Below, piece after piece: positions 23,345 to 29,604 of a stretch of DNA of 29,604 bases. How positions within the stretch are numbered: the stretch's first letter is position 1; each line of letters opens with the position of its first letter. Location: assembly GCA_900554545.1 (NCBI GenBank), contig USHW01000026.1:1-29604 (forward strand). The letters run 5' to 3'. Both the position numbers and the translations under genes were made by a program. The notes under the pieces were generated by a model that was not told the origin of the DNA, ran no database searches, and was given only the letters and a program-made list of their open reading frames with translations. The DNA comes from an uncultured Prevotella sp. Lineage in GTDB: Bacteria; Bacteroidota; Bacteroidia; Bacteroidales; Bacteroidaceae.

Positions 23345-23404
23345 GTCATTTTATTTTGTGAATATAGTTGCAGCTGCGGAATTTAACTAATATTTACCTC
23401 TTCG

Positions 23405-24076
23405 TTAGCGTATGGTTTTTTCCAAGGCGTAAATATGTATTTCACCGCGTTTCAGCGAGATTATTCCTTCTGCGGCCATAGAGTTGAGTTCCCGCGATGT
23501 GTTGAGTCTGCTCTCGCTTATTTCCATGCCTAACCGCTCCATCTTTATGTGCAATATTTTCTCTCCTGCCGGGCGAAGGCATCTTGTTTCCACAAACCTT
23601 GTTATCTTGTTGCGTATGTCTTTAGGCTGCGTTTTCCATGGGAAGCGTGCGAAGCGTTGCGATTTTGTGCAGACGATGTTAAGCAGGTTGAGCCTGAATA
23701 TCTCATAGTTGCAGGCCAGTTCGAGTGTCTCTTTCTTTCCGAGACATATAAACGTACAGTCGGTTACGGTCTTGAACGAGCGTGTATAGCGTTGCGTCAG
23801 TCCGAAGATGCGTTCCGGTTGCAGTATTTCCGGCGCCGGCATGATTTCCGTGATGGAATATCCGTTGTCGTCAGCATATCCGGTTGCGCTGACTATGCCT
23901 TTTAGTAGGAAATATATTTTGTCGCATACGTCGCCTTCATTTACAACTGTTTTACCCTTGCCGTAGCTTAGGTGCCTGAATTTTGTCGATGCAACAATCT
24001 GTTCAAGGTCGTTTCTGCTCATGCCTTGGAACAACGGCAGCTCAAGCAGTCTTTCATGCAACCTTGCATTACTCAT
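23405..24076 (-). CDS. Crp/Fnr-family transcriptional regulator
   Basis: The 223-residue protein has a cyclic-nucleotide-binding-like beta-barrel (about 12-125, with GKTVVNEGDVCDKIYFLLKG) and a C-terminal winged HTH (about 150-215; LGMEISESRLNTSRELNSM is the recognition helix region). No Fnr-type N-terminal cysteine cluster is present; the first Cys is at about residue 51. The effector is unknown. It sits between apbE (34 bases upstream) and the peptidase gene (about 150 bases downstream), so it may regulate either set. Confidence 0.9.
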   Translation of the reverse strand: MSNARLHERLLELPLFQGMSRNDLEQIVASTKFRHLSYGKGKTVVNEGDVCDKIYFLLKGIVSATGYADDNGYSITEIMPAPEILQPERIFGLTQRYTRSFKTVTDCTFICLGKKETLELACNYEIFRLNLLNIVCTKSQRFARFPWKTQPKDIRNKITRFVETRCLRPAGEKILHIKMERLGMEISESRLNTSRELNSMAAEGIISLKRGEIHIYALEKTIR

Positions 24077-24110
24077 GTTGAAGTCTCCTTGTTCTTACGT
24101 TTTTACCGGT

Positions 24111-25130
24111 TTATTCAGCAATCTTGTCCCTAAGCGATGGTGAGTACCATACGGCATTTCCGCCTTTATCATCGGAATATATGAAGTATGCCATAAGTTC
24201 AGGATGCCTGTCGAGAATGTCTTTCGCCTTGTCGAGTCCTGCCACCATAAACGCCGTAGCATAGGCGTCGGCCGTGGCGCAATTGTCTGCCAGCACGGTG
24301 GCCGAAAGAATGTTGTGCTGTACCGGGCGGCCTGTTTCGGGGTCAATTGTGTGTGCGTATTTTTTACCGTCCTTGTAATAGAAGTTCCGATAGTTGCCGC
24401 TGGTGGCCATGGCCTTGTTCGTTACGTTAAGGATTGTTTGCAGCTCCTGGCTTGTGTTGAGCGAGTCTTCAATCGGTTTTGTCACTCCGATTTTCCAAGG
24501 CAGGCGTTGGTTGTTCACCCCGTGCGTTACAATTTCGCCTCCTATTTCAACCATAAAGTTCTCAATGCCTGCTTTTTTTAGATAGGATGCTACGACGTCG
24601 CATGCGTATCCTTTGGCAATGGCGCTGCAATCGAGCATTATGCGTGGGTCGTTCTTCTTTATTACGCCATTCCTGATGGAAACCTTTTCATATCCTATGA
24701 GCTGCTTGAGGCTGTCTATCGAGTGAGGTGTCGGCTGCATGTCGTTTTTGAACCCGAAGCCCCACAAGTTGACAAGTGGCGCAACTGTTATGTCAAAAGC
24801 TCCGTTTGTTTCGCCCGATATTTCTTGTGCAAGGTTGAAAACGTAGGCGAACATCCTGTCTGCTTTTACGTTCTCGTTGCGGTTTATTCTTGAAATGGTA
24901 GATTGTTTGTTGAATGTAGACAATGAATAGTCAACTTTTCTCAGTTCTTCTTCTATGCCTTTTTTCAGGCTTTTGTTGTTTTGGTAGGTAATGTTGTACA
25001 CTGTTCCGAACACGAAGCCTGTGTCTTTCTGGTACGGCATTGAGCGTTGCTGGCGTACGATTATTATCGTGCCGACTATGAGGAACAGTAGGAATGCGGA
25101 TTGTAGAAGTAGTTTCTTTTTGCTTTTCAT
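24111..25130 (-). CDS. apbE: FAD:protein FMN transferase ApbE
   Basis: The 339-residue enzyme attaches FMN to Thr/Ser of exported proteins such as Na+-NQR or Rnf subunits, using FAD. Family motifs are FGTVYNITYQ, GAFDITVAPLVNLWGFG, DCSAIAKGYACDVV, VEIGGEIVTHG, HTIDPETGRPV and CATADAYATAFMV with the metal Asp/Thr. The N-terminus has one hydrophobic helix (LLLQSAFLLFLIVGTIIIV, about 7-25) without a lipobox Cys, suggesting a membrane anchor on the periplasmic side. No flavinylated partner is in the window. It sits 56 bases after the DUF6048 gene and before the Crp regulator. Confidence 0.94.
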   Translation of the reverse strand: MKSKKKLLLQSAFLLFLIVGTIIIVRQQRSMPYQKDTGFVFGTVYNITYQNNKSLKKGIEEELRKVDYSLSTFNKQSTISRINRNENVKADRMFAYVFNLAQEISGETNGAFDITVAPLVNLWGFGFKNDMQPTPHSIDSLKQLIGYEKVSIRNGVIKKNDPRIMLDCSAIAKGYACDVVASYLKKAGIENFMVEIGGEIVTHGVNNQRLPWKIGVTKPIEDSLNTSQELQTILNVTNKAMATSGNYRNFYYKDGKKYAHTIDPETGRPVQHNILSATVLADNCATADAYATAFMVAGLDKAKDILDRHPELMAYFIYSDDKGGNAVWYSPSLRDKIAE

Positions 25131-25186
25131 TGTTTTTCTCTTGTGAAGGACAGGGGTGCTTTTTTGTTTTCCTGTTACCGGTTTTG

Positions 25187-25885
25187 TCAGATGTCAACGG
25201 TGATGTTGAATGTTCCGCCTATGTTGCTGCCCCCGGAGGTGCCGTACCCCGGCACATACCAAGTGTTGCCAAGCGCGCCGTCGTTATGCGACAGCCTGCT
25301 CCTGTATCTGAGACTCCAGCCCAGATGCACCGGCCCCCACATCTTCGCATCGACGCCTATGACCGCTTCAAGCCATTGGTAGGAACATTTTACACCGTCT
25401 GCCTCGAACTGGGCTGTGTCGCCCCATACGGGGTCTGTCATTCCGGGATGTGAAATGTCGTATTTGAATGACGTAAACGCGTATCTTACTCCGGCAAACA
25501 GGCGGTATATGTCATGTTTGTTTTTAAGCAGGTTGAAGTCCACGCCGATTTTCCAGTATGGCGCGCTTGTCTTGTATGATATGTCCGTAGCGTCGTTGGT
25601 ATGGTCGGCTTTGCCTATTCCGGCTTCCACTATCGGGAAGTACCTGTCTTTCAGGTTTATGCGCAGTGCGGCCTCGTATTGCCCGTAGTCGCCTATGAGC
25701 ATTTGCACCGGGCCTACCAGGTCGACGGAAACAGCGAACCCGTTGAATAGCGGCACGCTGTCGTTTTTTGCGCTGTCGTCCTTGTCTTTTGCGTTTGCCG
25801 GTATGGCGGCAAGCAGCATGCACAGGCTAATCGCGATGCTTGAAATATATGTATAAATGCTTTTTTGATGTGTCATAGCTGACAT
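25187..25885 (-). CDS. DUF6048 family protein (predicted exported)
   Basis: The 232-residue protein has a signal peptide (about 13-32, cleavage near ANAKD) and then a beta-rich body with strands such as GFAVSVDLVGPV, YEAALRINLKDRYFPIVEAGIG and HLGWSLRYRSRL, as in small outer-membrane barrels. I assign it to DUF6048 from its overall pattern and its usual partner DUF6452 beside it. Function is unknown. ATG 25885 or 25876 are possible starts; both overlap the end of the DUF6452 gene by 50-59 bases. Confidence 0.75.
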   Translation of the reverse strand: MSAMTHQKSIYTYISSIAISLCMLLAAIPANAKDKDDSAKNDSVPLFNGFAVSVDLVGPVQMLIGDYGQYEAALRINLKDRYFPIVEAGIGKADHTNDATDISYKTSAPYWKIGVDFNLLKNKHDIYRLFAGVRYAFTSFKYDISHPGMTDPVWGDTAQFEADGVKCSYQWLEAVIGVDAKMWGPVHLGWSLRYRSRLSHNDGALGNTWYVPGYGTSGGSNIGGTFNITVDI

Positions 25886-26354
25886 CGGGGTTTATTATTA
25901 CAATCGAGTCGATGGCGTTGTTAGTCGTGCTTACCCCTGTTATGGTATGGAAATACAACGGGGCGCAGTCAACTGATTCAAAGTGCGGATGGTCTTCTTT
26001 CGTAATCGTCACAACATCGGTTGTCGTTACTTTTGTCACCGTGTCGATAGTCTCGAAGTAGAACACGTCTTGGGCTTGCGAGTAACTTATCGGAAGAGAG
26101 AACTCCGTAGTCCTTACGTTCCTGTTAATCAGTACGGAGTCGCTGCCGTCAGTTACGCGTTTTGTGTATATTGTGAGCGTATCTGCCAACGTGTCAACCC
26201 TGCCTTCTGGTGTCATCAGCTGGTATTGTGTGTACACAAGGCTGTTCAACGGGCAGTCGATTGACGAGCACGAGGCTGCCAGAAGCAGCATCGCGATGAA
26301 GCATAGGGGCAATGCCCGCATGGCGTTCTTGTGTGTGAATGACTTTCCTGCCAT
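25827..26354 (-). CDS. DUF6452 family lipoprotein
   Basis: The 175-residue product has a lipoprotein signal ending LLAASC (Cys29 from the first Met). ATG 26321 (Met12) would give a more usual signal length, so that start is equally likely. The mature part is beta-rich with repeated TVTKVTTTDVVTITK-like strands and DCPL/DCAP cysteines. DUF6452 and DUF6048 are commonly adjacent in Bacteroidales; here they overlap by about 50 bases. Role is unknown; a lipoprotein-barrel pair is a possible reading. Confidence 0.75.
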   Translation of the reverse strand: MAGKSFTHKNAMRALPLCFIAMLLLAASCSSIDCPLNSLVYTQYQLMTPEGRVDTLADTLTIYTKRVTDGSDSVLINRNVRTTEFSLPISYSQAQDVFYFETIDTVTKVTTTDVVTITKEDHPHFESVDCAPLYFHTITGVSTTNNAIDSIVIINPDVSYDTSKKHLYIYFKHRD

Positions 26355-26400
26355 CTGTTTCAGTCCTTTGTTTTTCTACGACAACATGTTTCCTTGTCCT

Positions 26401-27369
26401 TCATTGTTTGTCTCCGCACCTTATTTCCTCCTCTATCTGGTAGTCGTTGCGGCCGGTTGAGTTGCGGCTTATCAGGTCGCCGAGGAAGCCGGTGAGGAAC
26501 AGCTGTGTGCCAATCATCATCATTGTCAGCGCGATGTAGAAGTAGGGCGAGTCGGTCACCAGCCTCTGCGGTATGCCGTGGGCGAGCGAGTAAAGCTTGT
26601 CTATGCCGATGATGGCGGCGGAAACGAAGCCGATGAAGAACATTATTGTCCCGAGGAAACCGAACACGTGCATGGGCTTGCGTCCGAAACTGCTGAGGAA
26701 CCACAGCGTTATGAGGTCAAGGTAGCCGTTGAAGAAGCGGTTGAGGCCGAACTTTGACTTGCCGTACTTGCGTGCCTGGTGGTGTACAACCTTTTCGCCT
26801 ATTTTGTCGAACCCGGCGTTTTTTGCCAGATATGGTATGTACCTGTGCATCTCCCCGTAGACTTCAATGTTTTTCACCACGTCGCGCCGGTATGCCTTCA
26901 GCCCGCAATTGAAGTCGTGCAGGTTCTTTATGCCGCTTATTTTGCGTGCCGTGGCGTTGAAAAGTTTTGTGGGGATGGTTTTTGACAGGGGGTCGTAGCG
27001 TTTCTGCTTGTAGCCTGACACAAGGTCGTATCCCTCTTCGGTTATCATCCTGTAGAGTCCGGGTATCTCGTCGGGCGAGTCTTGCAGGTCGGCATCCATT
27101 GTGATTACAACGTCTCCTTGCGCTTCTTTGAAGCCGCAATACAGCGCCGGGCTTTTGCCGTAGTTCCGGCGGAACTTTATCCCTTTTACGCATTCGTGGC
27201 TTTTGCCCAACTCTTTTATCACGTTCCAAGAGCTGTCGGTAGAGCCGTCGTTTACGAATATCACCTCATAAGTGAAGCTGTTTGCCTTCATCACCCTCTC
27301 TATCCAGGCGTACAGCTCCGGCAGAGATTCTGCTTCATTATATAAAGGTATAACGACCGAAATGTCCAT
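26401..27369 (-). CDS. GT2 glycosyltransferase with C-terminal membrane helices
   Basis: The 322-residue protein is a family-2 glycosyltransferase like GtrB/ArnC/DPM1, which transfer a sugar from a nucleotide donor to a polyprenyl phosphate. VVIPLYNEAESL, FVNDGSTD with Asp41 and DADLQDSPDE (Asp92, Asp94) give the donor/metal sites. Two transmembrane helices follow (about 230-255 and 268-292), the first bearing GFLGTIMFFIGFVSAAIIG. The sugar is not predictable. It lies between DUF4199 (66 bases upstream) and the DUF6452 gene (46 bases downstream) in the minus-strand run. Confidence 0.9.
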   Translation of the reverse strand: MDISVVIPLYNEAESLPELYAWIERVMKANSFTYEVIFVNDGSTDSSWNVIKELGKSHECVKGIKFRRNYGKSPALYCGFKEAQGDVVITMDADLQDSPDEIPGLYRMITEEGYDLVSGYKQKRYDPLSKTIPTKLFNATARKISGIKNLHDFNCGLKAYRRDVVKNIEVYGEMHRYIPYLAKNAGFDKIGEKVVHHQARKYGKSKFGLNRFFNGYLDLITLWFLSSFGRKPMHVFGFLGTIMFFIGFVSAAIIGIDKLYSLAHGIPQRLVTDSPYFYIALTMMMIGTQLFLTGFLGDLISRNSTGRNDYQIEEEIRCGDKQ

Positions 27370-27435
27370 TTTTCCGTTATTGTAGTTTTTTGTTTACTGG
27401 TTAAAGGTGACGCTTGCGGTGGAAGCCGGCGGCTG

Positions 27436-27981
27436 TCAGAACCTTTTTCTGTATCTTGACTTCATCATGGCTGCTATCGGCAGGCTTATCATGAGGCCAA
27501 GTATGATGTTCGTTGTCAGGAATTGCAGGGCGATGTCTATCGGCCGCAGCGCGGCGAGATTGTCCATGGCAAGCTTCATGTCGTCAGGCTTCATGCCGTA
27601 TGCCGACAGCATTGTCTTGAATTCGGACGTGTTGGTTATCTCCGCGTACTTGGAAAGCATGAACCCCTGGTCGATGAACTGGAAGTAGATGAACTGCGCG
27701 GCGGCCATCAGCAGGGCCGCGTAGAAGTAAATCATCATGCTGTAAAACAGGGCGCGGCGAAACGAGATGACGCCATTCAGGGCTGTGTCGCGGTAGCGCC
27801 GCAGGCGCATCGAGGCGAACACCAACGAATATGCGCCGACTATGAGCGACAGGAAGCCCAGCAGCGGATTGTAAAATTCCCCGATGAAAAAGGCGAAGCT
27901 TAATATCCACAATCCGCCTACTATTGCGCCGTCGGTGCGTGCGTATGCTTTAAGCTGTTCGTATTCTTCGCGTGTAGCCAT
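27436..27981 (-). CDS. DUF4199 domain membrane protein
   Basis: The 181-residue integral membrane protein has four hydrophobic helices: about GAIVGGLWILSFAFFIG, LLGFLSLIVGAYSLVFA, MMIYFYAALLMAAAQFIYF and LTTNIILGLMISLPIAAMM. The loop between helices 3 and 4 holds the charged NTSEFKTMLSAYGMKPDDM segment. It matches the Bacteroidetes DUF4199 pattern and is often next to a GT2 gene. Function unknown. ATG 27981 is preferred because the open frame upstream of it overlaps the promoter and is not conserved. Confidence 0.8.
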   Translation of the reverse strand: MATREEYEQLKAYARTDGAIVGGLWILSFAFFIGEFYNPLLGFLSLIVGAYSLVFASMRLRRYRDTALNGVISFRRALFYSMMIYFYAALLMAAAQFIYFQFIDQGFMLSKYAEITNTSEFKTMLSAYGMKPDDMKLAMDNLAALRPIDIALQFLTTNIILGLMISLPIAAMMKSRYRKRF

Positions 27982-28050
27982 GTGTCTTGTATTCCTCTTT
28001 TTGTCCGCCGGATGCGCATACGGTAATGGTAAAGGTGCGCCGACGGCTTG

Positions 28051-28058
28051 CAAAATTA
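28051..28058 (-). promoter_or_regulatory. -7 box for the DUF4199 operon
   Basis: The minus strand reads TAATTTTG, matching TAnnTTTG, 69 bases upstream of ATG 27981. It would drive the minus-strand run DUF4199-GT2-DUF6452-DUF6048-apbE-crp. No strong -33 element. Confidence 0.5.
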
Positions 28059-28160
28059 CTTATTTTCCGCAACATTATGGTTGCATGTGTGCCTTTTTTT
28101 GATTTTTTATAGATATGAATAGCTTATGTGCGTTGTTTCTTTTGCCTTGTGACGGTTTCT

Positions 28161-28194
28161 GGCGAGTGTGCGCCATGATGCCGCCGCAAGGCGG
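28161..28194. repeat. tandem small GC-rich hairpins
   Basis: GGCG (28161-28164) pairs with CGCC (28171-28174), and CCGCC-GCAA-GGCGG (28181-28194) forms a second stem with a GNRA loop. They stand in otherwise AT-rich sequence, suggesting a conserved RNA structure or remnant. Function unknown. Confidence 0.5.
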
Positions 28195-28415
28195 AACGGC
28201 CGTGAAAAAACTCCTTGCATTGGCGTAGGAATATGGTATATGGAGAAAAAACATTTGAAAATGTCTGATAAGTGTGAAGTTGTGAGGCAAAAAAGATTAT
28301 ATTTTCTTACAGTATCATGTGCCATTATGTACAATTACATGATTTTCAATACTTTAACAACAAAAATACATGTTGTCTCTTTGCGAAACGGCATATATGG
28401 ATTAAATATGGACGG

Positions 28416-28441
28416 GCAGGCTCTTTACGGTAAGAGCCTGC
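28416..28441. repeat. perfect 10-bp-stem hairpin
   Basis: GCAGGCTCTT at 28416-28425 pairs perfectly with 28432-28441 around the loop TACGGT. No T-run follows on either strand directly, so a terminator role is doubtful; it could be a protein-binding or RNA element. Confidence 0.6.
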
Positions 28442-28544
28442 ATCTTGACGGCAGGCCATATTATGTTTTGTGACGGATGGCGCAACGGGAGACCGTAGCC
28501 AGCTTCTCCGCCGGTTATGAAATGAACTTTGGCAAACGGTACAG

Positions 28545-28660
28545 TGAAAGGCCGCCTTTCATCTTCCGAAAGGCCACGTTTGGCACGGTAAAAGGCCGTG
28601 TTTTAGAGGCTAAAACACGGCCTTTTGCTAACCCGTTGACAGTCAGGAGATTGCAAGGCG
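28545..28660 (+). repeat. modular hairpin repeat, copy C
   Basis: A palindromic GAAAGGC-GCCTTTC unit (about 28546-28560) and a GAAAGGCCACG unit are followed by a perfect 16-bp stem (28590-28605 with 28611-28626, 5-base loop), then CTAACCCGTTGACAGTCAG and ATTGCAAGG. Order and tail match copy A read on its minus strand. It is the most regular copy in the window. Confidence 0.75.
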
Positions 28661-28754
28661 GATGAACAAGGGCGTCATCATGTGGACTTTATGAAGATTT
28701 ACCACAGGCTTTTAAAGCAATTGTTTAATTTATAAACAAACAAATAATAGGATT

Positions 28755-29576
28755 ATGACATCAATAAAACTTAAATTCAGGCCATCGACAACTCCGGAAA
28801 AAGCAGGGGCGCTGGTTTTCCAGCTGATTCACGAACGCAAGGTACACCGAATCAAAAGCAACTATAAAATATTTGACAGCGAGTGGGACGCGGAAAGCGG
28901 ACAAATCATTTTGCCGCTGCCAGGCTCACCCCGTCACAGGCAGCTGGGCATTATCAGGTTCAATGTGGAATGGGAAATGCAGCGGCTAAGGAAAATAGCC
29001 GAAAAACTGGAGCAGACGGGCGGCAGTTGGGGTCTTGACGACATAGTGAAACTGTTTGTGCCTTGCATAGACACGGAGAGCAGTGTGTTCAACTTCATCC
29101 ATGAGCAAATCATGCGCAAAAAACAGCTGGGCAAGATACGTAGTAGCGAGACTTACCAGGCTACGCTGAACAGCTTTATGCGTTTCCGCAAGGGGGCGGA
29201 CTTGACTTTCGACATGATTGACCCCGAACTTATGGAACTTTACGAGGCGGAACTGCGCGGACAGGGGTTGTCACGCAACACTACCTCGTTTTATATGCGC
29301 ATCCTGCGCACCAATTACAAACGGGCGGTGGAGAAAGGTCTTACGCAGGACAACCGCCCCTTCCGGCACGTGTATTGCGGCATGGACAAGACGATAAAAA
29401 GGAGCATCTCGTTTGTGGAGATAAAAAAGATAAAAGAACTCGACCTGTCGCAACGGCCTGTGCTTGATTATGCACGCGACATGTTCCTGTTCAGTTTTTA
29501 TACGCGGGGCATGTCGTTTGTAGACATGGCCTACCTCAAAAAGAATGACTCCTTAATTCCGCAACTAAGTGCATAG
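28755..29576 (+). pseudogene. tyrosine recombinase (integrase), truncated by the terminal repeat
   Basis: The 273 residues cover an arm-binding N-terminal region (SIKLKFRPSTTPEKAGALVF, about 3-22), a SAM-like core-binding domain (about 105-205) and the start of the catalytic domain (YARDMFLFSFYTRGMSFVDMAYL), with catalytic Arg251. The Lys, HxxR, His/Trp and nucleophilic Tyr that should follow are absent: from residue 267 the frame is coded by the 54-bp terminal repeat and stops. Intact relatives run about 400 residues. The enzyme is thus cut by a mobile element, or the contig ends here. Such integrases in Bacteroidetes drive conjugative elements or DNA inversions; no element genes follow in the window. 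Confidence 0.88.
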
Positions 29577-29604
29577 TTTGTTGTTAATCTTTTTTATAAG
29601 TCTC
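29551..29604. repeat. 54-bp terminal inverted repeat, right copy (probable mobile-element end)
   Basis: It is the exact reverse complement of 1-54. The boundary base pair differs on either side (T at 29550, A at 55 when read in the same sense), so the repeat starts at CCTTAATTCC. It ends the recombinase frame seven codons later with TAG. See the left copy for interpretation. Confidence 0.9.

Larger units (their letters stand above)
27982..28754. other. repeat-rich non-coding region before the recombinase
   Basis: This 773-base region holds the DUF4199 promoter, two GC-rich hairpins at 28161-28194, a perfect 10-bp-stem hairpin at 28416-28441, hairpin repeat copy C (28545-28660), and a T/A-rich leader before the recombinase start. 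Open frames here (for example 28168-28473) lack recognisable family features. Confidence 0.7.

Noticed and set aside
28168..28473. 101-residue plus-strand open frame before the recombinase
   Set aside because: No motif, no promoter or start context, and it spans several hairpins; treated as non-coding.
28477..28665. 62-residue plus-strand open frame
   Set aside because: It is composed largely of hairpin repeat copy C, so it has no coding character.
1..29604. whole window as an invertible or composite transposon
   Set aside because: The inverted ends alone allow this, but the content is ordinary housekeeping and envelope genes and the ends cut two genes in mid-domain; assembly break or two separate insertions is simpler.

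Overview
The window looks like a chromosomal piece of a member of the Bacteroidales, most like Prevotella or a relative. The evidence is: TAnnTTTG-type -7 boxes ahead of several genes, absence of strong Shine-Dalgarno sites, families typical of the phylum (DUF5686, DUF6048/DUF6452, DUF4199, GIN-domain lipoprotein, PiT-PhoU phosphate transporter), a T9SS-like C-terminal sorting domain, and SAM-like tyrosine recombinase architecture. No tRNA, rRNA or CRISPR was seen. Genus is an inference from family content and style.

Both ends carry the same 54 bases in inverted orientation (1-54 and 29551-29604). Each copy cuts off a gene in mid-domain: a protein kinase at the left and a tyrosine recombinase at the right. 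The simplest reading is that the piece lies between two copies of one mobile element, or was broken by an assembler at them.

Left part (about 0.8-4.6 kb, minus strand): a T9SS-type secreted protein that looks like a catalytically dead matrixin, exonuclease III, lumazine synthase (ribH) and a membrane-anchored TPR protein. From a divergent promoter region, recF and a DciA-like (DUF721) gene run rightwards. A LacI-family regulator faces them across a long hairpin. Next on the plus strand are a phosphate transporter with a fused PhoU-like domain, a GIN-domain lipoprotein and a small lipoprotein.

Middle part (11.95-18.4 kb, plus strand): a tight cluster of a nucleotidyltransferase, an ATP-grasp protein, a CDP-alcohol phosphatidyltransferase and a HAD hydrolase, followed by a large DUF5686 envelope protein and a hotdog thioesterase. 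The four overlapping or closely spaced genes have the parts for an activated-headgroup (kinase or ligase, nucleotidyl transfer, phosphoalcohol transfer, phosphatase) pathway at the membrane. This is the best candidate here for an undescribed system.

Right part (18.4-28.0 kb, minus strand): a long co-directional run of a DUF4199 membrane protein, GT2 glycosyltransferase, DUF6452 lipoprotein, DUF6048 protein, ApbE flavin transferase and Crp/Fnr regulator, then an M3 peptidase, dCMP deaminase, S41 C-terminal processing protease and 5-formyl-THF cyclo-ligase. It ends with a repeat-rich non-coding stretch and the truncated recombinase. Three intergenic regions carry copies of a modular hairpin repeat family (AAAGGCCG-type units).
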